Shown here one piece after another: positions 6,964 through 13,461 of a DNA stretch of 18,046 nt (positions are counted from its first letter, which is position 1; every line of letters starts with the position of its first letter). Source of the stretch: an uncultured Lachnospiraceae bacterium (GTDB lineage Bacteria; Bacillota; Clostridia; Lachnospirales; Lachnospiraceae); assembly GCA_902782655.1 (NCBI GenBank), contig CACZNY010000388.1, positions 1 through 18,046 of the forward strand, in the 5' to 3' direction. Under the pieces are notes generated by a model. It saw only the letters and a program-made list of their open reading frames with translations. It had not been told where the DNA came from and did not search any database. The position numbers were made by a program, and so were the translations under genes.

Positions 6964-8939
6964 ACAAAAAGCCCTCCCGCAGCACAGGCTGTAAGCATTA
7001 CTATAAGAAAAACAGCCGTCAGCAGCAGACAGGCATTCAGGATCTTTTTTTCACCGAAAAGCTCCTGCATGTACCAGTTTGATAGATACTGCTTCTTCTC
7101 TTCACCCAGACTGTCATAGAAGCTCCTGTCGCTGCCGGTGTTGAACCCCGACATATAAGATAAAACCCTTCTTTCCTGTACACTGTTAACGAATCTCATG
7201 GCGATCGGCAGGATACACATACATATCAGCATCACTCCCATTATCACAAAGTCCTCCGTACTAATGGCAGCAATGATATTCGTGGAAGCTGACGCCCCCT
7301 CCATGGGTGTCATGGTGATAAGCCGGTTCATGGATCCGCTGAATGCGCTACGCACGTAAGGCGTGACCACGACTGCACTGATGACAGGATAGACCAGGCA
7401 AAGCAGCACTGCTATAACCGCAAGCGGATATATAGCTGTCCATTCACTGCCGTATACTTTATCTGTATGTTTTCTGGATCCTTTTGAAACACTGAATATC
7501 TTTCCAAGCCACTTTATCCAGTAAAACAGGGTGGAAGCCGAACCAAAGCAAAGGAAAAGCGTAAGATATACATATCCCGAATCAATAAATGCCTTAAGCG
7601 CCGCCCATTTGGCTACACACATTCCCATCGGAACGACAGACATCCCAAATATCCCGATCGTCATAACAAAGGCAAGTTTGGGATATCGTATGATCATACC
7701 GTGCATATCTTCGACATCCCGGCTTCCTGTAGAATTCTCATATGCCCCTACCGACATAAACATCATGGACTTCGTCACAGCATGGAAGATTAGAAGCATT
7801 ATCCCCGCCCATACAGCCTCCGGCATTCCGCACCCAGCTGCCGCGGTGATAAGTCCCAGATTTGAAATGGTGGAATATGCCAGTATCTTCTTGCCGTCAG
7901 AAACTGTAATAGCCAGGAGAGATGCTGCAAAAAATGTAAAGCCTCCTATTACCGTAACCATTATCCCGACGTACGTGCCGTTCATCATAGGCGAAAGCCT
8001 CAGCAGGAGATATACACCCGCCTTAACCATAGTAGCCGAATGCAAAAGGGCTGATGTCGGCGTAGGAGCTACCATAGCTCCAAGCAGCCATCTGCAAAAA
8101 GGCATCTGGGCAGACTTTGTGAGGGCCGCAAAGGAAAGCATAGCCACCGGGAAGACAGCCATTGCCGGTATAGAGGCAAAGACCAGAAGCTGCGATATGT
8201 TCGTAAGCTCCATCACACATATGCAGAAGATTATAGCCGCCATAAACCCGCATCCTCCGAGAAGGTTCATCCAAAGCGCTCTGAAAGAATTAGCTATTGC
8301 CTCCGGAGTCCTGGAATAACCTATCAAAAGGAAGGAACATACAGAGGTTATTTCCCAGAAGAAATACATCCACATAAGGTTGTCGGAGCTGACAAGCCCC
8401 ATCATGGCTCCAAGAAATACAAACAGGAGTGACAGAAAATACCCGGATCTGTCCGTATATTCCTTATGGTGATGATGATAGTCCCGTATATACCCTACCG
8501 CATAAATACAGATAAGGGAACCAACCACCCCAACAATAAGAACCATTATCACCGTCAGGTAATCAACCTTGATATGTGAAACTGCCGTGGCGCTGATCCC
8601 TGTCAGATCCAAATAAAGAGCAGGAATAGTGCCCGCAGCCGAAAGGAGCAGGATATAATATCTGCGGTATTTTATGCCAAGGAAAAAGACTATCAGCATA
8701 AGGCACATTTCGACAGCCGCTATCACCATATCCGCTAAATGGGTCTTAGCAAGATAGTATGTCCCCATCTCCATATCCCCGAACATAAAACTGTCCACGG
8801 AAAAAAAGACCGCTGCCGCAAGCTCCGCCGCCGCGCCCATAATAGTAATAAAAGAGCGTCCCGCGGAATCCTTTTTAAGGAAAAAAAGGATAAACGCTAT
8901 CACAAATGGAAATAAGATCAGAAAAGCCAAAACCGGCAA
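6960..8939 (-). CDS. echA: EchA-like antiporter-type membrane subunit (NuoL family)
   Basis: This is the large ion-translocating subunit related to NuoL and Mrp antiporters, expected to pump H+ or Na+ when ferredoxin reduces protons. Charged residues typical of the channel are visible: Glu196 in FFWEITS, Lys275 in TKSAQMP, His300 and Lys306 in LLHSATMVKAG, and His386 and Lys390 in FHAVTKSMMF. At 659 residues it has the expected length. The start is TTG at 8939: a stop codon lies two codons upstream in frame, the next ATG would remove the first membrane helix, and a GGGGGGAT box sits about 6 nt before it. A cytosolic or periplasmic loop contains four successive histidines (155-158). It is the first gene of the operon, about 35 nt from a predicted start of transcription. 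Confidence 0.94.
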   Translation of the reverse strand: MPVLAFLILFPFVIAFILFFLKKDSAGRSFITIMGAAAELAAAVFFSVDSFMFGDMEMGTYYLAKTHLADMVIAAVEMCLMLIVFFLGIKYRRYYILLLSAAGTIPALYLDLTGISATAVSHIKVDYLTVIMVLIVGVVGSLICIYAVGYIRDYHHHHKEYTDRSGYFLSLLFVFLGAMMGLVSSDNLMWMYFFWEITSVCSFLLIGYSRTPEAIANSFRALWMNLLGGCGFMAAIIFCICVMELTNISQLLVFASIPAMAVFPVAMLSFAALTKSAQMPFCRWLLGAMVAPTPTSALLHSATMVKAGVYLLLRLSPMMNGTYVGIMVTVIGGFTFFAASLLAITVSDGKKILAYSTISNLGLITAAAGCGMPEAVWAGIMLLIFHAVTKSMMFMSVGAYENSTGSRDVEDMHGMIIRYPKLAFVMTIGIFGMSVVPMGMCVAKWAALKAFIDSGYVYLTLFLCFGSASTLFYWIKWLGKIFSVSKGSRKHTDKVYGSEWTAIYPLAVIAVLLCLVYPVISAVVVTPYVRSAFSGSMNRLITMTPMEGASASTNIIAAISTEDFVIMGVMLICMCILPIAMRFVNSVQERRVLSYMSGFNTGSDRSFYDSLGEEKKQYLSNWYMQELFGEKKILNACLLLTAVFLIVMLTACAAGGLFV

Positions 8940-8980
8940 TTTTTATCCCCCCGCGCAAAATAAATATAATCCGTTACACC

Positions 8981-9009
8981 ATCATATCACGTATAATAAT
9001 GGACTTCAA
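8981..9009 (-). promoter_or_regulatory. predicted promoter of the ech-hyp operon
   Basis: On the minus strand, TTGAAG (9009-9004) is followed after exactly 17 nt by TATGAT (8986-8981), a good match to a housekeeping sigma-70 promoter. Transcription would start near 8974, about 35 nt before the TTG of echA. It lies in the 76-nt gap after the membrane-protein gene. No terminator is evident in that gap, so read-through from upstream is also possible. Confidence 0.7.
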
Positions 9010-9015
9010 TTATAA

Positions 9016-10707
9016 TCAGGTCCAGTCCTTTGTTTCAAAGGACGGTTTATCACCCTCTGAAGGTACCCAAAAGTCCACCTCGTATGCCGCCCATCCTGTA
9101 TCAAGTGTAAGACGGTCGATCCTCAAATACCCGCCGTACTCAAGATCTTCCACACTGACAAGCTCACCGTCGGTGGCCGTGGTCAGCACGAGGCTGTAGC
9201 CTCCCTCCCGCACCTTCTCCTTCATCAGATCCCTGTATCTTATATGCTGTTCCATTAGCTTCCCGCCCAAAGGGAAAACCTTCTGGTAAAAGCTGCTGGA
9301 GTTGTATTCATCCAGAAACCTCTGGTGTATGGCCATTTCATGGCCATTGTCATACAGATACCGGCCATTGGCAAGAGCATTTATTCCCAGAGGAGCGCGG
9401 TACAGGATATCCCCCCGCGAAGCATAAGCATCACAATACCTGTAAGCCTTATCCCATTCCCGCATGACCGAATCGCTTTTATCATAATATGGCAGCCTTG
9501 AGTCAACCCTGTATGTTGTGTACATGATCATGAGCAGCATCAGAACCATATAAGCCCATTTATAATACCTGGTCATTCTGCCGTCCAGTACATCCTTCTC
9601 TGCAGATATGAAAGAATAGATGATCACGGAAGGCATCAGCAGCTGCAGGTAATAAGAAAGCCAGGCTCCGTCATTCTGCCCCAGGAAAAGCAGAGCAGCG
9701 AATGCCACCATCGAATGTATGACAAAAAGTCTGCTGGCTTCAAACCTTGGAGTTTTTGTAAGGAAAGCCCTGACGACTCCTGCCGCCATACCGATAAAGA
9801 CGAACAGAAATATTCCCGTCAGGCTCTTCAGCTGCAATATTTCAAAGGCCCACCCTGTCGGAGGAAGCGGTTTGGCTTCAGACGCAGCCGTCCAAACCGG
9901 CAGCCCGACTGCAGAGAAGGGCAGTGCTGCCAATTTTGAAAACAGAGGCCGGGTTGCCGCTACCGACTGTCCTGACACCCCATGTACAATAAGGAGAGAG
10001 TATGTAAAATAAAGCGGGCAGACTGCGTTTACGATAAACACAGAAGCAGCAAGCATGATCAGTCCTGCCACAGACAGCTTTATCCAGGCTCTTTTGTCCG
10101 TAATGAACTTAAAAAGGAACAGGCTCAGGGCTATAATCACAAAATACTGCTTTGTGTAAAACAACGCTACTGAAACAGCAGCCTCTATATATTCCCTGCA
10201 GACCATATCCTTCCTTGTCTCTATAAAGAAGATAAGCACAAGGAGAGTTACACCCAGAGTATCGGGAACCGCATTAATATAACCATATCTCCAGGTACAC
10301 GCTATGGTCAGCAGAAAAACACAGGCAGGCGGGGCCAATGTCCCGGATTTCTCATAAGCGATGGCAGCCGCCATCACTGCAGCTGTCAGGATGCAGATAA
10401 ATGCGATAAAATAATGAAGCTCAAAAACATCCACAAAGGGAATAATGAAATGAACGCCGGCTGTCAAAAGCGAAAACAGCGGTCCGTACTGAAATACACA
10501 CCCAGGAACCTCTCCGTCCAATGATTCCGCCGCATATGGATTTATTCCTTTAATGAATGAAAGCGTAAGGTCAAAATTAGCCGGCTCCCTGTATTCATTC
10601 GGGATATGACTTCCCATGACCGAAATGCCGCATATGGATAATATGAAAAAAAAGGTATAAAGAACGACTGCAAAAGCAGCTATATTCAAAACAAGCCGGC
10701 GGCGCAT
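9016..10707 (-). CDS. polytopic membrane protein, possible GT-C glycosyltransferase
   Basis: The product is a large membrane protein of 563 residues if started at the ATG at 10707. Several hydrophobic helices run from residue 5 to about 410, followed by a soluble C-terminal domain of about 150 residues. A long loop after the first helix contains EPANFDLTL and INPYAAE, then YGPLFSLL. This resembles GT-C enzymes (DUF2029/ArnT-like) that use polyprenyl-phosphate sugars on the outer membrane face. That is inference from layout and short motifs, not a firm family hit. The frame remains open 16 codons further up to a TTG inside the preceding gene, but that lacks a ribosome binding site and lies before the hairpin. 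The ATG falls in the loop of a terminator-like hairpin. Substrate and role are unknown. Confidence 0.7.
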   Translation of the reverse strand: MRRRLVLNIAAFAVVLYTFFFILSICGISVMGSHIPNEYREPANFDLTLSFIKGINPYAAESLDGEVPGCVFQYGPLFSLLTAGVHFIIPFVDVFELHYFIAFICILTAAVMAAAIAYEKSGTLAPPACVFLLTIACTWRYGYINAVPDTLGVTLLVLIFFIETRKDMVCREYIEAAVSVALFYTKQYFVIIALSLFLFKFITDKRAWIKLSVAGLIMLAASVFIVNAVCPLYFTYSLLIVHGVSGQSVAATRPLFSKLAALPFSAVGLPVWTAASEAKPLPPTGWAFEILQLKSLTGIFLFVFIGMAAGVVRAFLTKTPRFEASRLFVIHSMVAFAALLFLGQNDGAWLSYYLQLLMPSVIIYSFISAEKDVLDGRMTRYYKWAYMVLMLLMIMYTTYRVDSRLPYYDKSDSVMREWDKAYRYCDAYASRGDILYRAPLGINALANGRYLYDNGHEMAIHQRFLDEYNSSSFYQKVFPLGGKLMEQHIRYRDLMKEKVREGGYSLVLTTATDGELVSVEDLEYGGYLRIDRLTLDTGWAAYEVDFWVPSEGDKPSFETKDWT

Positions 10708-10718
10708 GCCACCGGCTT
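10688..10718 (-). terminator. terminator-like hairpin overlapping the next gene's start codon
   Basis: An 11-bp inverted repeat (arms 10718-10708 and 10703-10693, one G-U pair) with a four-base loop is followed on the minus strand by TTGTTTTG. It lies 27 nt after the stop of the H1-like gene, as an intrinsic terminator would. The loop bases 10707-10704 are ATGC, so the likely ATG of the membrane-protein gene is in the loop. It could terminate, attenuate or gate translation. Confidence 0.7.
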
Positions 10719-10744
10719 CTTTATCAGTCCTATCCGATCCGGGA

Positions 10745-11344
10745 TCAAATCTCAAAACGTCCCTCTGTCCCGTCGTTCACCACAAAGTACACTGCTGATT
10801 CTTCAGGCTTGAAATAATAATCTACTTTCTTAACCTCCGAGATCTTGTGTCCCATATCATATGTCCAAACACCTTCAAACGCCTTGTCCATATCATCTTT
10901 GCGGAAATCACGTCCGTTAAACTGGACAGTAAGCGTAGCAGTTGCCGCAGCGGTCTTTGCAGCAGCCGGCTTTTTTGCAGCAGCTGCAGGCTTTTTGGCC
11001 GGTGCCTTTTTCTCTGTGGCAGCCTTAGCCGCAGTTGTTTTCTTTGCTGCAGCTGCAGGCTTCTTAGCCGGAGCCTTTTTCTCTATCGGCTTGGCTGTAG
11101 CACTCTTCTTAGCAGGTGCTTTAGCCTCCGTTTTTTTAGCAGGTGCAGCTTTCTTTTCAGCTGCCTTCTTCGCAGGAGCAGCAGCCTTCTTTGCCGGCGC
11201 TTTCTTTACAGCCGCATCTTTCTTTTCTGCAACAATCTCTGCCTTCTGCTTTGCCTTCGGTTCTTCAATGGAGTTTATCTTAACCACTCCGTTTGCAGGC
11301 TTCTCGTTTGCAGCGGAAGCAACTGCCCTCTTGATGATTGCCAT
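10745..11344 (-). CDS. Lys/Ala/Pro-rich H1-like protein with DUF6465-like C-terminal domain
   Basis: The 199-residue product has three parts: a short N-terminal segment (1-26), a strongly basic low-complexity region of KKAPAKK/AAKK repeats (about 27-135), and a compact C-terminal domain (about 137-199, TVQFNGRDF to VYFVVNDGTEGRFEI). The 15-residue unit EKKAPAKKPAAAAKK occurs identically at 88-102 and 111-125. The repeats resemble the tail of histone H1 and bacterial H1-like nucleoid proteins, so DNA or RNA binding is a reasonable guess. The C-terminal part resembles the domain I recall as DUF6465 in Lachnospiraceae. AAGGGAG lies about 7 nt before the ATG, and a good promoter and a terminator flank it. 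Its cellular role is not known. Confidence 0.85.
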   Translation of the reverse strand: MAIIKRAVASAANEKPANGVVKINSIEEPKAKQKAEIVAEKKDAAVKKAPAKKAAAPAKKAAEKKAAPAKKTEAKAPAKKSATAKPIEKKAPAKKPAAAAKKTTAAKAATEKKAPAKKPAAAAKKPAAAKTAAATATLTVQFNGRDFRKDDMDKAFEGVWTYDMGHKISEVKKVDYYFKPEESAVYFVVNDGTEGRFEI

Positions 11345-11365
11345 TGTTTTCTCCCTTCCAGATCG

Positions 11366-11384
11366 ATAAAAAAACTTTTTTTAT
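11366..11384. repeat. perfect A/T palindrome in the H1-like gene leader
   Basis: ATAAAAAAACTTTTTTTAT is a perfect 9-bp inverted repeat around one central base. It begins at the predicted transcription start and ends about 21 nt before the ATG. It could be a 5' stem, a bent-DNA or protein site, or a slippage site for RNA polymerase. There is no direct evidence for any of these. Confidence 0.6.
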
Positions 11385-11390
11385 TGGGTT

Positions 11391-11419
11391 AGTGTAGTCC
11401 AAACATGCAGTATTGTCAA
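11391..11419 (-). promoter_or_regulatory. predicted promoter of the H1-like gene
   Basis: TTGACA, a perfect -35 box (11419-11414), is followed after 17 nt by TACACT (11396-11391). Transcription would begin near 11384, about 40 nt before the ATG. It lies in the short gap after the cyclophilin gene, where no terminator is visible. Confidence 0.72.
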
Positions 11420-11434
11420 TAATTTCATGGATCA

Positions 11435-11968
11435 CTATCGCAGAACTACAGGCTCCGGATACTCTGTTCCAAATGTTTCAACCGTAGCACTTTGTATCCT
11501 CTGCTCCTTTACCGGTCTGTCATTCCAGTCTGTTTCGCACTCCGCTATCTCATTTACCGTTTCCAGACCCTCGATCACCTTACCAAACGCAGCATAATCT
11601 CCATCCAGATGAGGCGCATTCCTGTGCATTACGAAGAACTGAGATCCGGCGCTGTCAGGCATCATCGATCTTGCCATGGACAAAACCCCGGCTGTATGCT
11701 TAAGATCATTCTTAAACCCGTTGTTTGAAAACTCTCCTTTTATCGAATATCCCGGACCGCCCATGCCCGTGCCGTCAGGATCCCCGCCCTGGATCATAAA
11801 GCCCTTTATCACCCTGTGAAAGATCAATCCGTCATAATATTTTCCTGCAACCAGGGAAATAAAATTATTCACTGTATTGGGAGCCTTATCCGGATAAAGC
11901 TCCGCCTTAAATGTCCTTCCGTTCTCCATTGTAAAAGTCACTATCGGATTCCTTTTCTCTTCAGCCAT
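11435..11968 (-). CDS. cyclophilin-type peptidyl-prolyl cis-trans isomerase
   Basis: This enzyme speeds cis-trans isomerisation of Xaa-Pro bonds during protein folding. No signal peptide is present, so it should be cytoplasmic. The 177 residues form one cyclophilin domain with FHRVIKGFMIQGGD (catalytic Arg52, with Phe57, Met58 and Gln60), SAGSQFF (107-112) and PHLDGDYAAFGKV (119-131). The Trp that binds cyclosporin in human CypA is His120 here, as in many bacterial cyclophilins, so low drug sensitivity is expected. GGAGG lies about 7 nt before the ATG. It appears to be transcribed from its own promoter after the aldolase terminator. Confidence 0.96.
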   Translation of the reverse strand: MAEEKRNPIVTFTMENGRTFKAELYPDKAPNTVNNFISLVAGKYYDGLIFHRVIKGFMIQGGDPDGTGMGGPGYSIKGEFSNNGFKNDLKHTAGVLSMARSMMPDSAGSQFFVMHRNAPHLDGDYAAFGKVIEGLETVNEIAECETDWNDRPVKEQRIQSATVETFGTEYPEPVVLR

Positions 11969-11985
11969 AATCCCCTCCGTCGTTC

Positions 11986-12005
11986 ATGATTTGTTCATAA
12001 ATCAT
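11986..12005. repeat. small inverted repeat in the cyclophilin leader
   Basis: ATGATTT (11986-11992) and AAATCAT (11999-12005) form a 7-bp stem with a 6-nt loop upstream of the ribosome binding site. GTTCAT also occurs twice here (11982-11987, 11993-11998). The stem is weak and A/T-rich, and function is uncertain. Confidence 0.35.
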
Positions 12006-12050
12006 TAAAAAAACATTTATGCGTGCAAAATCATTTATTCACTTTCGGCC

Positions 12051-12079
12051 ATTATACTCTTTACCATAAGATAAATAAA
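12051..12079 (-). promoter_or_regulatory. possible promoter of the cyclophilin gene
   Basis: A perfect TATAAT (12056-12051) lies in the gap after the aldolase terminator. At 17 nt spacing the -35 position holds only a weak match, TTTATT (12079-12074). The predicted leader is about 75 nt. The rest of the 199-nt gap (11969-12167) is A/T-rich with no reading frame I would support. Confidence 0.45.
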
Positions 12080-12110
12080 TAAAGACAGCTTCGTTATTAC
12101 AAAAACTTTT

Positions 12111-12146
12111 TCATAAAAATGCCCGATATCCGTAAGGATATCGGGC
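12111..12146 (-). terminator. intrinsic terminator after the aldolase gene
   Basis: A perfect 11-bp stem (arms 12146-12136 and 12131-12121, 4-nt loop) is followed on the minus strand by ATTTTTATG. It starts 22 nt after the aldolase stop and ends the region A transcript. Confidence 0.9.
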
Positions 12147-12167
12147 TCCTCCCTTTTTCAGGGTTCT

Positions 12168-13136
12168 TTATGCTTTTCCGTCTGATCCGAGAACATTCTT
12201 GATCTTGTGTGCTACCATGTCCTTCACAGCCTGACGTGCCGGCTTCAGATACTGGCGGGGATCAAAATGATCAGGATGCTCAGCAAAGTACTTACGGATA
12301 TTTCCAGTCATTGCAAGACGGATATCGGAATCTATATTGATCTTGCAGACAGCAAGCTCAGCAGCCTTACGCAGCTGCTCCTCGGGTATACCTACAGCAT
12401 CGGGCATATTGCCGCCGTATGCATTTACCATCTTGACAAACTCCTGCGGCACGGAAGAAGAACCGTGGAGCACGATAGGGAACTCGGGGAGTCTCTTCAT
12501 GCACTCTTCAAGCACATCAAAACGGAGCGGCGGGGGAACAAGAATGCCCTCTTCATTCCGGGTGCACTGCTCTGCGGTAAACTTATATGCACCGTGTGAA
12601 GTTCCGATAGCTATGGCCAGAGAGTCGCAGCCTGTCCTTGAAACAAACTCCTCAACCTCTTCAGGACGTGTATAGGACTCCTTACCGGCCTCAACTACGA
12701 CCTCATCCTCTATGCCCGCAAGTGTTCCGAGCTCTGCTTCCACTACTGCTCCCTTGTCATGAGCGTAATCAACGACCTGCTTTGTCAGTGCGATATTGTC
12801 CTCAAAGCTCTTTGAGGAAGCATCGATCATAACAGAGGTAAATCCGCCATCAATACAATCCTTACAAAGCTCAAATGTATCACCATGGTCCAGATGAAGA
12901 ACTATAGGAATGTCGGGATGCTCGATGATCGCTGCCTCTACAAGCTTGGTAAGATAAGTGTGATTTGCATACGCCCTTGCTCCCTTTGAAACCTGAAGGA
13001 TAACCGGACTCTTGAGCTCATCAGCCGCTTCCGTGATTCCCTGGACGATCTCCATGTTGTTCACGTTGAATGCGCCTACGGCATAACCGCCGTGATAGGC
13101 TTTTTTGAACATTTCTGTACTTGTAACTAATGCCAT
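12168..13136 (-). CDS. fba: class II fructose-1,6-bisphosphate aldolase
   Basis: This zinc-dependent enzyme interconverts fructose 1,6-bisphosphate with dihydroxyacetone phosphate and glyceraldehyde 3-phosphate in glycolysis and gluconeogenesis. From the ATG at 13136 the product is 322 residues. Visible are LHLDHGD with catalytic Asp83 and zinc ligand His84, EAELGTLAG (133-141), zinc ligand His181 in GTSHGAYK, and His224 in LHGSSSVP. AAGGAG 8 nt upstream decides the start; 17 further open codons upstream lie in the leader and look non-coding. It has its own strong promoter reaching into the preceding gene, and a terminator. Its substrate is the known activator of HPr kinase, encoded nearby, which fits the theme of this block. 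Confidence 0.97.
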   Translation of the reverse strand: MALVTSTEMFKKAYHGGYAVGAFNVNNMEIVQGITEAADELKSPVILQVSKGARAYANHTYLTKLVEAAIIEHPDIPIVLHLDHGDTFELCKDCIDGGFTSVMIDASSKSFEDNIALTKQVVDYAHDKGAVVEAELGTLAGIEDEVVVEAGKESYTRPEEVEEFVSRTGCDSLAIAIGTSHGAYKFTAEQCTRNEEGILVPPPLRFDVLEECMKRLPEFPIVLHGSSSVPQEFVKMVNAYGGNMPDAVGIPEEQLRKAAELAVCKINIDSDIRLAMTGNIRKYFAEHPDHFDPRQYLKPARQAVKDMVAHKIKNVLGSDGKA

Positions 13137-13192
13137 AATTCTTCTCCTTTTTATATAATATGTGTTTTCAGGTGCAATAAAATGCAAAGATG

Positions 13193-13221
13193 ATTATATC
13201 ATAACTCTATCCCTTTGTCAG
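13193..13221 (-). promoter_or_regulatory. strong predicted promoter of fba
   Basis: CTGACA (13221-13216), a 17-nt spacer and TATAAT (13198-13193) with an upstream TG (extended -10) form a near-consensus promoter. The -35 box lies inside the last codons of the Crh/HPr-like gene. The predicted leader is about 50 nt. Confidence 0.8.
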
Positions 13222-13461
13222 AAATTCCTTGATCTTTTCTAACGCCTCATCCTCATCCTGGCCGTCTGCCGAGATAAGAACAGCTGTTCCGTTTGTCAGC
13301 GTAAGCGTCATCATCCCCATGATGGATTTTGCATTTACGTGCTTTTCTTCGCAGTCTATATAGATCCTTGAATCAAACTGGCTTGCAGTCTGAACCAAAA
13401 AAGCTATGGGACTGGCGTCTCTGTCATCCTTTACATTCACTACCACTTCGCATTTTTTCAT
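13207..13461 (-). CDS. Crh/HPr-like protein with Asp at the active-site position
   Basis: The 84-residue product belongs to the HPr fold family: FLVQTASQFDS (21-31), KSIMGMMTL (45-53) and ADGQDEDEA (65-73) match HPr. In true HPr the GLHARPA motif carries His15, phosphorylated by PTS enzyme I. Here the segment reads DDRDASP, with Asp15 and Ser17, so PTS phosphotransfer should be impossible. Ser46, the target of HPr kinase, and the following Ile-Met-Gly are intact. That combination matches Crh, which has Gln15 in Bacillus and acts only in CcpA-dependent catabolite control. The gene also occupies the crh position after whiA. Its ATG overlaps the whiA stop, with a GGGGAG ribosome binding site. 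Function as a Crh analogue is inference. Confidence 0.9.
   Translation of the reverse strand: MKKCEVVVNVKDDRDASPIAFLVQTASQFDSRIYIDCEEKHVNAKSIMGMMTLTLTNGTAVLISADGQDEDEALEKIKEFLTKG

Noticed and set aside
7531..8319. Open frame of 262 codons on the plus strand opposite echA
   Set aside because: It is antisense to a well-conserved membrane gene, has no recognisable domain or ribosome binding site, and its composition mirrors the complement of hydrophobic codons.
10708..10755. TTG start for the membrane protein inside the end of the H1-like gene
   Set aside because: No ribosome binding site and no similarity; the extra 16 residues precede the terminator hairpin.
10845..11392. Two overlapping plus-strand frames that look hydrophobic (Ala/Phe-rich or Leu/Cys/Ser-rich)
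   Set aside because: They are complements of the Lys/Ala codons in the H1-like tail; the minus-strand gene has promoter, ribosome binding site and terminator.
13207..13461. Calling this gene ptsH (canonical HPr)
   Set aside because: His15 is replaced by Asp and the Arg17 position by Ser, so it cannot be a PTS phosphocarrier.
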